This document shows, in pieces, positions 45,952 through 55,282 of a DNA stretch of 64,000 bases (its first letter is position 1; every line of letters starts with the position of its first letter). Location: positions 558,001-622,000 of the forward strand of contig NZ_CP022823.1 in the NCBI RefSeq assembly GCF_002269255.1. The letters are read 5' to 3'. The notes under the pieces were generated by a model. It had not been told where the DNA came from. It saw only the letters and a list, made by a program, of their open reading frames with translations, and did not search any database. Source of the stretch: Klebsiella quasivariicola (GTDB lineage Bacteria; Pseudomonadota; Gammaproteobacteria; Enterobacterales; Enterobacteriaceae). A program made the position numbers and the translations under genes.

Positions 45952-46265
45952 TTTAGTCCTCTATTTTCAAGTTGTAAGTTATTAACATTAAATAACCTTC
46001 AATTTGAAAGTAATGTAACGATCGTCTCGACTTTTAGGTGTGATCCACCGCACACAATGATGAATTGATTTTTAAAATGAAAGTTAATAGTATTTTTAAT
46101 GTTTCTTTTTTAAAGTTTTAGCAGGGAAGGGGTATCATTATAACTATGTGATTAATATGCATTAATTTGTTTATGGCAAGATGGGGGTTCAGCCGCGGTT
46201 TGACATTACGATAGGGAAATTTAAAAATGAAAGTTATTCTAGGAGAAAATAATAAGGCATAAACC
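45952..46265. promoter_or_regulatory. Divergent control region of gatY-tag and the DeoR–kinase genes
   Basis: AT-rich, 314 bp, no gene. A CRP-like site TGTGA-N6-GCACA lies at 46039–46054 (nine of ten core bases). Three copies of a TGAAAGT element occur: TTTGAAAGTAATG (46004), AAATGAAAGTTAATAG (46075) and AAATGAAAGTTATTCT (46225). They are candidate operators for the adjacent DeoR regulator and are unlike the CGAA motifs at gatR. Confidence 0.55.
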
Positions 46266-47105
46266 GTGGCAAAACCGTCAACCAGCCTGCTGAAAAGGCG
46301 CTTGGACATCGCAGAGATCGTTCGTAAGAACGGCGAGATCAAAGTCGACGATCTGGCCGAAATGCTGGCTGTTTCCGGAGTGACAATCCGTAACGATCTC
46401 AACTACCTCGAGCAGCAGGGCTACTTGAAACGCTCCTTCGGCGGGGCGATTTATACCGCCCAGGCTGGCGCGCCGGTTGCGGTGATGCGGGAAGCACCAG
46501 CCGTCAGGGATAAAGCGCTGGAGACGGAAATGGCTCGCCAGGTGGCGGCGCAGATAGAAGATGGCGAAACGCTATTTTTAGGCCAAGGTTCCATTTTGCG
46601 TAAAGTGATCCCCTTTCTGGCCAACAGAGAAGAACTTTGCCTGCTGTTAAACGATCTGGGCCATGTCGCGCTGGCGCAGGAGTTTTTAAATGGGGAAACC
46701 GTTCTGCTTGGCGGGGTGCTGTCAGGCCAGGGGCGGATTGTGGAGGGCGAGCTGGCGCTGAAGGCGTTAGGCCATTACCGCCCTTCACGTGCGCTGATAG
46801 CGGTGGATCATATTGCCGAAGACGGCACGCTGAGCGTGCGTAACGAGGTCACAGCACATTTACTAAACGAGGCTGTCGCCCAGAGTAAACGAGTCATTGC
46901 GATTGTCGCGTCCCGACCGGTCTATGGCGAGAAACGCTATGCTGTGGGTGAATTGCAACAGATCAGCAGCGTCGTGACCCCGCAGGTGGTCGCGGCAGAG
47001 TACCATGCCTGCTTCCTCGCTGCGGGTTTGACCAACAGCTATACCAACAATGAATGCCTGACATGGCTCAACACGGCTTTGCATAAGACAAACCAGGAGC
47101 GGTGA
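46266..47105 (+). CDS. DeoR-family transcriptional regulator next to the tag genes
   Basis: 279 aa starting at GTG 46266 (MAKPSTSLLKRRLDIAEIV); GGAG precedes it. The N-terminal HTH is at about 12–65 (VDDLAEMLAVSGVTIRNDLNYLEQQGYLKRSFGG-like). The C-terminal effector domain has the LFLGQGS phosphate-binding loop near 98. Divergent from gatY, it is the natural candidate to control gatY-tagKTH and its own operon. Its stop overlaps the kinase start by one base. Confidence 0.85.
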   Translation: MAKPSTSLLKRRLDIAEIVRKNGEIKVDDLAEMLAVSGVTIRNDLNYLEQQGYLKRSFGGAIYTAQAGAPVAVMREAPAVRDKALETEMARQVAAQIEDGETLFLGQGSILRKVIPFLANREELCLLLNDLGHVALAQEFLNGETVLLGGVLSGQGRIVEGELALKALGHYRPSRALIAVDHIAEDGTLSVRNEVTAHLLNEAVAQSKRVIAIVASRPVYGEKRYAVGELQQISSVVTPQVVAAEYHACFLAAGLTNSYTNNECLTWLNTALHKTNQER

Positions 47106-48055
47106 TGAACGTAACCATTTGCACCATCGGCGAGCTGCTGGTGGAGTTTCTCGCCAAGGAAGAGAATCAGGGTTTTTCCCGCCCCGGTGAATTTTGGGGA
47201 CCCTATCCGAGCGGGGCGCCGGCAATCTTTGCCGATCAGGTAGCTAAGCTGGGTTTTGGTTCCGTGCTGTTTAGCTGCGTGGGCAGCGACGCCTTTGGTG
47301 AGATGAACATTGCGCGGCTGGAGAAAGACGGCGTTAACGTCAACGGTATCGCCATGCTGCAGAAAGCGACCACCGGTAGCGCCTTCGTCAGCTATCGTAG
47401 TCAGGCGCAGCGCGATTTTATTTTTAACATGCCCAATAGCGCCTGCGGTTTACTGACCGCCGACCACATTGATGAGGCGCTGCTCAACCGGTGTCAGCAT
47501 TTTCACATTATGGGATCGTCGTTGTTCTCGTTCCGTATTATCGATGCGATGCGTAAAGCGATTGAAAATATAAAAGGCCGCAACGGGACGGTGTCGTTCG
47601 ACCCCAATATTCGCAAAGAGATGCTTAACATCCCGGAGATGTCGCAGGCTTTTGAATATATCCTCGACTACACCGATATCTTCCTGCCGAGCGACGGCGA
47701 GCTGGATTACTTTGGCCTCAATCCGGAGCGCAATGAGCAGGTCCTGGTTGATAAGCTACTGAAACGCGGCGTGAAGCATGTGGTGATTAAACGCGGGCCG
47801 CGTGGCGCCAGCTACTTTAGCGCCAACGAGACACACCATGTCGCCGGCTTCAACGTGCCGGTGGTGGATCCGACAGGCGCCGGGGACTGCTTTGGCGCCA
47901 CCTTTGTCAGCCTGTTCCTCAATGGCGCCACGCCGCAGGAGGCGCTGAGATGGGCAAATGCCAGCGGCTCGCTGGCGATTAGCCAGCGTGGACCGATGGA
48001 AGGTACCTCGACGCAGGCGCAGATCAGCGCTTTTCTTGCCGCACAGCACGCCTAA
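47105..48055 (+). CDS. PfkB-family sugar kinase of unassigned substrate
   Basis: 316 aa. ATG 47105 overlaps the regulator's stop (TGATG), with AGGAG upstream. It has the ribokinase-type N-terminus GELLVEFL, a substrate lid (GFGSVLFSCVGSDAFGEM), and the ATP/catalytic motif DPTGAGD (255–261, catalytic Asp261). It groups by sequence with 2-keto-sugar kinases such as 2-keto-3-deoxygluconate or fructokinase. Because it is paired with the tag regulator, free D-tagatose or a related ketose is a reasonable guess, unproved. Confidence 0.82.
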   Translation: MNVTICTIGELLVEFLAKEENQGFSRPGEFWGPYPSGAPAIFADQVAKLGFGSVLFSCVGSDAFGEMNIARLEKDGVNVNGIAMLQKATTGSAFVSYRSQAQRDFIFNMPNSACGLLTADHIDEALLNRCQHFHIMGSSLFSFRIIDAMRKAIENIKGRNGTVSFDPNIRKEMLNIPEMSQAFEYILDYTDIFLPSDGELDYFGLNPERNEQVLVDKLLKRGVKHVVIKRGPRGASYFSANETHHVAGFNVPVVDPTGAGDCFGATFVSLFLNGATPQEALRWANASGSLAISQRGPMEGTSTQAQISAFLAAQHA

Positions 48056-48061
48056 TCAACA

Positions 48062-48081
48062 AGCCCGGATAAATCCGGGCT
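48062..48081. other. Hairpin between the convergent kinase and garD genes
   Basis: AGCCCGGA-TAAA-TCCGGGCT, a perfect 8-bp stem six bp after the kinase stop. No T run follows, so intrinsic termination is uncertain. Confidence 0.5.
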
Positions 48082-48109
48082 GAAGGGGAATGGGCTGCCA
48101 GTGTCGCGA

Positions 48110-49681
48110 TCAGGTTACCGGCGCCGGGTTGAATACCGCCAGTTGGTTATGCAAGCCCCACTGATCGGAGAAGGTTTTCTTGCGTCCACTGGCGACGTCG
48201 AGAATGAATTCGAAGAGCTTCAGTCCGACATCCTCAATCGTCTCTTCGCCGGTGGCGATGGTCCCGGCGTTAATGTCCATTAAGTCATACCAGCGGTTGG
48301 CCAGCTCGGTGCGAGTCGCCATTTTTATCACCGGTACCGCCATCAGGCCGTACGGCGTGCCGCGGCCGGTGGTGAACACCTGCACGGTGATGCCAGAAGC
48401 CACCTGCTGGGTGCCGCAGACAAAATCGCTGGCCGGAGTCGCGGCGTAAATCAGGCCGCGCTTGGTTGGGCGCTGTCCTGGAGAAAGCACTTCAACAATG
48501 GCGCTTTTCCCTGATTTGGCAATCGATCCCAGCGCTTTTTCCACCACGTTGGCCAGACCCCCTTTCTTGTTACCGGGAGAGGGATTGGCGCTGCGGTCGG
48601 TTTTGCCCATATCAAGATAGTTATCGTACCAGGCCATCTCTTCCAGCAGGCGTTTGCCGACCGCTTCGTTAATCGCCCGCGGGGTTAACAGATGGATGGC
48701 GTCGCGTACTTCGGTCACTTCCGAGAACATCACCGTCGCGCCGCAGCGTACCAGCAGGTCGGACGCGTAACCTACCGCCGGATTGGCGGTCACGCCGGAG
48801 AAGGCGTCGCTGCCGCCGCACTGCATCCCGACTACCAGCTCTGAAGCCGGGCAGGTTTCGCGCTGGCGCTGGTTCAGTTTCGCCAGGTGGCGCTCGGCGA
48901 CCTGCAGAATGTCATCGACCATCGATTTGAAACCAACGTGCTTTTCGTCCTGCAGGCTAACGATGCTGGCGCTGTCCACCGGGATGCTTTTGACGTCTTC
49001 CGTACCCTGCAGCAGACGTTCCGGCTGCAGCTTTTCACAGCCGAGGCCAATGACCATCACCTCGCCGCCGAAATTCGGATTGAGGGCGATATTGTGGATG
49101 GTACGAATCGGCACTACCGCCGCCGGCGCATTAATCGCCACGCCGCAACCGTAGAGGTGGTTCAGACCAACCACGCCGTCGACGTTGGGGTATTTCGGCA
49201 GCAGGTCTCGCTCAATGATTTTCACCACATAATCAACCACGCCCGCAACACAGTGCACGCTGGTGGTGATGCCCAGCAGGTTCTTGGTGCCCACGCTGCC
49301 GTCGGCATTGCGGTAGCCTTCGAAGGTGTAGCCTTCCAGCGGCGGTAGCGGTTCAGGTATTTTGGTCGCCAGCGGCAGGGTATTCAACGGTGGGGCGGTG
49401 GGCAGTTCCACCAGCGATTCGTCAATCCAGCTTCCCTGTGGGATGTCGCGCACGGCGAAGCCAATCACTTCTCCGTAGCGGATGATTTCACCGCGGGCAG
49501 GGATATCCACCAGGGCTACTTTATGACCCTGTGGGATGTGTTCGACGAGCGTCAGGCCGTCCGGGAAACGTGTTCCGGCGGTCAATCCCCGATCGTTGAC
49601 AATAATCGCCACGTTATCTGTCGGGTCAACTTTAATATAAAACGCGGTTGGCGATTGTTGTCGAATTGCAATGTCAGCCAT
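48110..49681 (-). CDS. garD: D-galactarate dehydratase
   Basis: Dehydrates galactarate to 5-dehydro-4-deoxy-D-glucarate. 523 aa, same length as E. coli GarD, of the UxaA/GarD family. The N-terminal SAF-like domain (about 10–95) is followed by the large catalytic domain with GLNHLYGCGVA near 180 and GMQCGGSDAFSGVTANPAVG near 295. It is divergent from garP across a 392-bp region. In E. coli, CdaR activates it. Confidence 0.97.
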   Translation of the reverse strand: MADIAIRQQSPTAFYIKVDPTDNVAIIVNDRGLTAGTRFPDGLTLVEHIPQGHKVALVDIPARGEIIRYGEVIGFAVRDIPQGSWIDESLVELPTAPPLNTLPLATKIPEPLPPLEGYTFEGYRNADGSVGTKNLLGITTSVHCVAGVVDYVVKIIERDLLPKYPNVDGVVGLNHLYGCGVAINAPAAVVPIRTIHNIALNPNFGGEVMVIGLGCEKLQPERLLQGTEDVKSIPVDSASIVSLQDEKHVGFKSMVDDILQVAERHLAKLNQRQRETCPASELVVGMQCGGSDAFSGVTANPAVGYASDLLVRCGATVMFSEVTEVRDAIHLLTPRAINEAVGKRLLEEMAWYDNYLDMGKTDRSANPSPGNKKGGLANVVEKALGSIAKSGKSAIVEVLSPGQRPTKRGLIYAATPASDFVCGTQQVASGITVQVFTTGRGTPYGLMAVPVIKMATRTELANRWYDLMDINAGTIATGEETIEDVGLKLFEFILDVASGRKKTFSDQWGLHNQLAVFNPAPVT

Positions 49682-50073
49682 TGTCCAGTCATCTCCAAAC
49701 AGGTGCTAATAATAAAATAAAACGCTAATTCATTTACTACGTATCAGTATGATGGAATAAAGGATGTCAGCTGTATTGATTTTAAAATGTGATCTACATC
49801 ACTCCTTGCTGAGGTGGTAACCCCAGCAGGGCAGGCAATCGTAAGAACTGTGGATTAGCGCCCATGGCTTATGGCATAAGCCTAATTTTAGCGTTAAATA
49901 ATGACTTTATATTGTGGTTATGCATAGTGTCTGGCGGAGGCGTGCTGATTATACTGAGTCATGTTTTTGAGGTATTCGATATGCGAATAGATAGCTTCAA
50001 TATCGTCTTTTAAATAAATAAGAAACCGCTTAAAGCAATTATAAAAGGTGTTCTGTGCCTGAGGAATGTCTAA
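49682..50073. promoter_or_regulatory. garD–garPLRK divergent control region
   Basis: 392 bp, no gene seen. A CRP-like site TGTGA-N6-TCACT lies at 49788–49803 (nine of ten core bases, AAAA before it). Binding by CdaR is expected from E. coli, but no site could be assigned. The palindrome GGCTTATGGCATAAGCC (about 49867–49883) is another candidate operator. Confidence 0.5.
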
Positions 50074-51405
50074 ATGATTCTGGATTCTACATTAGATGAG
50101 AAAAAAGGAATACCGACCCGCTATTTAATTCTATTGATGATATTTGTCGTGACGGCGGTGAACTATGGCGACCGCGCGACGTTGTCTATCGCCGGTACTG
50201 AAGTCGCGAAAGAGCTGGGGCTCAGCGCGGTGTCGATGGGATACATTTTTTCCGCCTTCGGCTGGGCTTATCTGCTGATGCAGATCCCTGGTGGTTGGCT
50301 GCTGGATAAATTTGGATCGAAGAAGGTTTACTCATACAGCCTGTTTTTCTGGTCGCTGTTTACCTTCCTGCAGGGCTTTATTGATGTGTTCCCGCTCGCC
50401 TGGGCTGGGGTCTCCATGTTCTTTATGCGTTTTATGCTGGGCTTTTCCGAAGCGCCCTCGTTTCCCGCCAACGCCCGCATTGTGGCGGCCTGGTTTCCGG
50501 CCAAAGAGCGGGGCACCGCTTCGGCTATTTTTAATGCGGCGCAATATTTTTCGCTGGCGTTATTCTCGCCGCTACTCGGCTGGCTGACCTTCGCGCTGGG
50601 TTGGGAGCATGTCTTTACCGTGATGGGGATAATAGGGTTTGTGCTCACCGTCATCTGGGTGAAGTTTGTGCATAACCCCACCGATCATCCGCGAATGTCC
50701 GCGGCGGAGCTGAAGTATATCTCTGAAGGCGGCGCGGTGGTCGATATGGACCACAAAAAAGAGACGACCCAGGCGGCCGGGCCGAAGATGGATTATATCC
50801 GTCAGTTGCTGACCAACCGAATGATGTTAGGCGTATTTTTCGGTCAGTATTTCCTCAACACCATTACCTGGTTCTTCCTGACGTGGTTTCCGATCTACCT
50901 CGTGCAGGACAAGGGAATGTCAATTCTGAAAGTCGGCTTCGTGGCTTCAATTCCGGCGCTGTTTGGTTTTGCCGGCGGCGTACTGGGCGGGCTGTTTTCG
51001 GATTATCTGATTGGCCGCGGCTGTACGCTGACTTTTGCGCGTAAGTTACCGATAGTACTCGGAATGCTGCTGGCATCGTCCATTATTCTGTGTAACTACA
51101 CGGCCAGCACGCCGCTGGTTATTACGCTGATGGCGCTGGCGTTCTTTGGTAAAGGCTTTGGCGCGCTGGGCTGGCCGGTTATCTCGGATGTTGCGCCGAA
51201 AGAGATTGTTGGCCTGTGCGGCGGGGTATTCAACGTCTTTGGCAATGTGGCCTCGATCGCCACGCCGCTGGTTATTGGCTACATCGTAAGCGAACTGCAC
51301 TCATTCAATGGCGCACTGATTTTTGTTGGCGGCTCCGCGCTGATGATGATGGTCTGCTACCTGTTTGTGGTTGGCGATATCAAACGTATGGAATTGCAGA
51401 AGTAA
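50074..51405 (+). CDS. garP: Galactarate/glucarate transporter GarP (MFS)
   Basis: 443-aa inner-membrane proton symporter of the anion:cation symporter branch of the major facilitator superfamily. About 12 hydrophobic segments, the loop GWLLDKFGSKK between segments 2 and 3, and FGQYFLNTITWFFLTWFPIYL in the second half. Closely matches E. coli GarP to its C-terminus GDIKRMELQK. First gene of garPLRK; garL follows by 26 bp. Confidence 0.95.
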   Translation: MILDSTLDEKKGIPTRYLILLMIFVVTAVNYGDRATLSIAGTEVAKELGLSAVSMGYIFSAFGWAYLLMQIPGGWLLDKFGSKKVYSYSLFFWSLFTFLQGFIDVFPLAWAGVSMFFMRFMLGFSEAPSFPANARIVAAWFPAKERGTASAIFNAAQYFSLALFSPLLGWLTFALGWEHVFTVMGIIGFVLTVIWVKFVHNPTDHPRMSAAELKYISEGGAVVDMDHKKETTQAAGPKMDYIRQLLTNRMMLGVFFGQYFLNTITWFFLTWFPIYLVQDKGMSILKVGFVASIPALFGFAGGVLGGLFSDYLIGRGCTLTFARKLPIVLGMLLASSIILCNYTASTPLVITLMALAFFGKGFGALGWPVISDVAPKEIVGLCGGVFNVFGNVASIATPLVIGYIVSELHSFNGALIFVGGSALMMMVCYLFVVGDIKRMELQK

Positions 51406-51431
51406 GCAACGATTAACGCAAGGTAAAAATT

Positions 51432-52202
51432 ATGGATAACGCAATTTTCCCGAACAAATTTAAGGCCGCGCTGGCGGCTCATCAGGTGCAGATTGGCTGC
51501 TGGTGCGCGCTGGCTAACCCGATCAGTACTGAGGTGCTGGGTCTGGCCGGTTTCGACTGGCTGGTGCTGGATGCGGAACACGCGCCGAACGACGTGACCA
51601 CGCTTATCCCACAGCTGATGGCGCTGAAGGGCAGCTCCAGCGCGCAGGTAGTCCGTGTGCCGACCAATGAGCCGATCATCATCAAGCGCATGCTGGACAT
51701 CGGCTTCTATAACTTCCTGGTGCCGTTCGTCGAGACGGCTGAGCAGGCGGCGCAGGCGGTGGCGTCGACCCGCTATCCGCCGGAAGGGATCCGCGGGGTC
51801 TCCGTTTCCCACCGCGGCAATATGTTTGGCACCGTGCCGGACTACTTCGCCCAGTCCAACAAGAACATTTCCATTCTGGTGCAGATTGAGAGCCAGACCG
51901 GGGTAGATAACGTCGAGGCGATTGCCGCGACCGAGGGTGTGGACGGGGTGTTCGTTGGCCCGAGCGACCTGGCTGCCGCTTTAGGCCATCTCGGCAATGC
52001 CGCCCATCCTGAGGTACAGCACGCTATCCAACATATCTTTGCCAGCGCGAAGAAGCACGGTAAGCCAAGCGGCATTCTGGCGCCAGTGGAAGCTGATGCG
52101 CGCCGCTATCTGGAATGGGGGGCGACTTTCGTCGCCGTCGGCAGCGATCTGGGCGTCTTCCGCTCAGCAACGCAGAAACTTGCTGATGCGTTTAAAAAAT
52201 AA
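51432..52202 (+). CDS. garL: 5-keto-4-deoxy-D-glucarate aldolase
   Basis: Splits 5-keto-4-deoxy-D-glucarate into pyruvate and tartronate semialdehyde. The 256-aa HpcH/HpaI class II aldolase has GCWCALANPISTEVLG near 22, LDAEHAPND near 43, PFVETAEQA near 97 and a metal-site IVQIESQTGVDN-type segment near 150. The gene order garP-garL-garR-garK is conserved. Confidence 0.97.
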   Translation: MDNAIFPNKFKAALAAHQVQIGCWCALANPISTEVLGLAGFDWLVLDAEHAPNDVTTLIPQLMALKGSSSAQVVRVPTNEPIIIKRMLDIGFYNFLVPFVETAEQAAQAVASTRYPPEGIRGVSVSHRGNMFGTVPDYFAQSNKNISILVQIESQTGVDNVEAIAATEGVDGVFVGPSDLAAALGHLGNAAHPEVQHAIQHIFASAKKHGKPSGILAPVEADARRYLEWGATFVAVGSDLGVFRSATQKLADAFKK

Positions 52203-52228
52203 TCACCAGGATGAAGAGAGAGAACATT

Positions 52229-53119
52229 ATGACAATCAAAGTAGGTTTTATCGGTCTTGGCATTATGGGCAAACCGATGAGCAAAAATTTGCTGAAAGCA
52301 GGTTATTCGCTGGTGGTGTCCGACCGTAACCCGGAAGCGATTGCCGACGTGATTGCCGCGGGTGCAGAGACCGCGACGACGCCGAAGGCGGTTGCTGAGC
52401 AATGTGACGTGATCATTACCATGCTGCCAAACTCTCCGCATGTGAAAGAGGTGGCGCTGGGTGAAAACGGCATTATCGAAGGCGCAAAGCCGGGCACCGT
52501 GGTGATTGATATGAGCTCTATCGCGCCGCTGGCGAGTCGGGAAATCAGCGAAGCGCTGAAAGCCAAGGGTATTGATATGCTGGACGCGCCGGTGAGCGGC
52601 GGCGAACCAAAAGCCATCGACGGCACCCTGTCGGTGATGGTCGGCGGCGATAAGGCGATCTTTGATAAATACTACGATCTGATGAAAGCGATGGCGGGCT
52701 CCGTGGTGCATACCGGCGACATCGGCGCGGGCAACGTCACCAAACTGGCTAACCAGGTGATTGTCGCCCTGAACATCGCAGCGATGTCTGAAGCGCTGAC
52801 TCTGGCGACCAAAGCTGGCGTCAATCCGGATCTGGTCTATCAGGCGATCCGTGGCGGCCTGGCGGGCAGTACCGTGCTGGATGCCAAAGCGCCGATGGTG
52901 ATGGATCGTAACTTCAAGCCGGGATTCCGTATCGACCTGCATATTAAAGATCTGGCGAACGCCCTGGATACGTCCCATGGCGTGGGCGCTCAGCTACCGC
53001 TGACGGCGGCGGTAATGGAGATGATGCAGGCGCTGCGCGCAGACGGTCTGGGCACCGCGGACCATAGCGCGCTGGCGTGCTACTACGAAAAACTGGCGAA
53101 AGTGGAAGTCACTCGCTAA
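52229..53119 (+). CDS. garR: Tartronate semialdehyde reductase
   Basis: NADH-dependent reduction of tartronate semialdehyde to D-glycerate. 296 aa of the beta-hydroxyacid dehydrogenase family, with nucleotide fold FIGLGIMGKPM near residue 7, substrate segment DAPVSGGEPKA near 118 and catalytic Lys in GNVTKLANQ near 171. ATG 52229 was preferred to one 18 bp upstream because it gives the E. coli-like N-terminus. Confidence 0.97.
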   Translation: MTIKVGFIGLGIMGKPMSKNLLKAGYSLVVSDRNPEAIADVIAAGAETATTPKAVAEQCDVIITMLPNSPHVKEVALGENGIIEGAKPGTVVIDMSSIAPLASREISEALKAKGIDMLDAPVSGGEPKAIDGTLSVMVGGDKAIFDKYYDLMKAMAGSVVHTGDIGAGNVTKLANQVIVALNIAAMSEALTLATKAGVNPDLVYQAIRGGLAGSTVLDAKAPMVMDRNFKPGFRIDLHIKDLANALDTSHGVGAQLPLTAAVMEMMQALRADGLGTADHSALACYYEKLAKVEVTR

Positions 53120-53183
53120 CAAGAAGGGCGCCTTGCGCGCCCTGTTATTCTTGCCTTGCGCGGCACTGTCAGGCTACAAAATT

Positions 53184-54329
53184 ATGAAAATCGTCATTGC
53201 CCCAGACTCTTACAAAGAAAGCCTTTCTGCCACCGAGGTAGCTCAGGCGATAGAAAAAGGATTTCGGGAAATTTTCCCTGACGCGCAGTATGTTTCCATG
53301 CCCGTCGCCGACGGCGGCGAGGGAACGGTGGAGGCGATGATTGCCGCGACGCAGGGAACGGAACATTCCGCATGGGTGACTGGCCCGCTGGGCGAGAAAG
53401 TGGAGGCCTGCTGGGGCATGTCCGGCGATGGCGTCACTGCGTTTATTGAGATGGCGGCGGCCAGTGGCCTGGGACTCGTTCCGCCCGAAAAACGCAACCC
53501 TCTCATCACCACTTCACGCGGTACCGGCGAGCTGATATTACAGGCGCTGGAACATGGCGCGAAACGGATCATTATCGGTATCGGCGGCAGTGCGACCAAC
53601 GACGGTGGAGCGGGCATGATGCAGGCGCTAGGCGCCCGCCTTTGTGACGCCGAGGGGCAGGAGATCGGCCATGGCGGCGGTAGCCTGAGCCGTCTGAGCC
53701 GGATCGATCTTTCCGCCATCGATCCACGCTTACGTGACAGGATGATCCACGTGGCCTGCGATGTTACCAATCCGCTGGTAGGCGAGCGAGGAGCGTCGCG
53801 GATCTTTGGCCCACAGAAAGGGGCGACCGAGGCGATGATCGTCGAGCTGGATCGTAATCTGGCGCATTATGCCGACGTCATTAAGACGTCGCTGCAGGTG
53901 GACGTGAAGTCGATCCCCGGCGCGGGAGCGGCAGGTGGCATGGGCGCGGCGCTGATGGCGTTTCTGAACGCGGAATTGCGCAGCGGGATTGAGATTGTCA
54001 CCGAGGCGCTGCATCTGGAAGAGCAGATCCTTGATTGTTCACTGGTGGTTACCGGGGAAGGGCGGCTCGATAGTCAGTCTATTCACGGTAAGGTTCCCGT
54101 CGGGGTTGCCCGGGTGGCGAAGAAATACCATAAGCCGGTGATTGGTATTGCCGGTAGCCTGACCCACGACGTCGGTGTGGTTCACCAGCACGGCATCGAT
54201 GCTGTTTTCAGCGTGTTAACTTCCGTTTCGACGCTGGAAGAGGCATTTCGCGGGGCGTTTGATAATATTTATCATGCATCGCGCAATATCGCCGCTACCC
54301 TGCTGGTCGGGATGACGACAGAAGGATGA
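53184..54329 (+). CDS. garK: Glycerate 2-kinase
   Basis: Phosphorylates D-glycerate to 2-phosphoglycerate, the last step of galactarate breakdown. 381 aa of the glycerate kinase type 1 family, beginning MKIVIAPDSYKESLSATEV. GGSATNDGGAGMMQALG lies near 133 and TGEGRLDSQSIHGK near 290. The stop codon overlaps the rnpB -35 hexamer, so garK and rnpB are packed as closely as possible. Confidence 0.97.
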   Translation: MKIVIAPDSYKESLSATEVAQAIEKGFREIFPDAQYVSMPVADGGEGTVEAMIAATQGTEHSAWVTGPLGEKVEACWGMSGDGVTAFIEMAAASGLGLVPPEKRNPLITTSRGTGELILQALEHGAKRIIIGIGGSATNDGGAGMMQALGARLCDAEGQEIGHGGGSLSRLSRIDLSAIDPRLRDRMIHVACDVTNPLVGERGASRIFGPQKGATEAMIVELDRNLAHYADVIKTSLQVDVKSIPGAGAAGGMGAALMAFLNAELRSGIEIVTEALHLEEQILDCSLVVTGEGRLDSQSIHGKVPVGVARVAKKYHKPVIGIAGSLTHDVGVVHQHGIDAVFSVLTSVSTLEEAFRGAFDNIYHASRNIAATLLVGMTTEG

Positions 54330-54354
54330 CAACGGGCGGTAAACCCTCTATACT
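54326..54354 (+). promoter_or_regulatory. rnpB promoter
   Basis: ATGACA (54326–54331), 17 bp, TATACT (54349–54354), then a GC-rich discriminator and the RNA start at 54362. It lies across the garK stop. Confidence 0.85.
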
Positions 54355-54361
54355 GCGCGCC

Positions 54362-54723
<362 letters not shown>

Positions 54724-54744
<21 letters not shown>

Positions 54745-55280
54745 CTTTATGCAAAAACCCCGCTCCGGCGGGGTTTTTGCTATTCGAATACCGGAAGCAG
54801 GATGAATGACTGTCCACGACGCTATACCAGAAGAACGCGGCTTATCGGTCAGTTTCACCTCTTTATGCAAAAACCCCGCTCCGGCGGGGTTTTTGCTATT
54901 CGAATACCGGAAGCAGGATGAATGACTGTCCACGACGCTATACCAGAAGAACGCGGCTTATCGGTCAGTTTCACCTCTTTATGCAAAAACCCCGCTCCGG
55001 CGGGGTTTTTGCTATTCGAATACCGGAAGCAGGATGAATGACTGTCCACGACGCTATACCAGAAGAACGCGGCTTATCGGTCAGTTTCACCTTTTTTATG
55101 TCAAAACCCCGCTCCGGCGGGGTTTTTGCTATCTGAATCCGTGACTCGGATGAATAACTGTCCACGACGCTATACCAAAAGAACGCGGCTTATCGGTCAG
55201 TTTCACCTTTTACGCTAAAACCCCGCTGCGGCGGGGTTTTGACTATTAGGAAAGCGGAAAGCGGTTTATCGGTCAGTTAC
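54724..55280 (+). repeat. Tandem 116-bp terminator repeats downstream of rnpB
   Basis: Units start at 54724, 54840, 54956, 55072 and 55188, with a truncated sixth at 55264. Units 1–3 are identical base for base; unit 4 differs in about a dozen places and unit 5 is shortened. Each contains a copy of the M1 3' end (GGCTTATCGGTCAGTTTCACC, preceded by GATGAATGACTGTCCACGAC) and an intrinsic terminator (ACCCCGCTCCGGCGGGGTTTTT). E. coli has similar repeats of about 113 bp. Confidence 0.95.
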
Positions 55281-55282
55281 CG

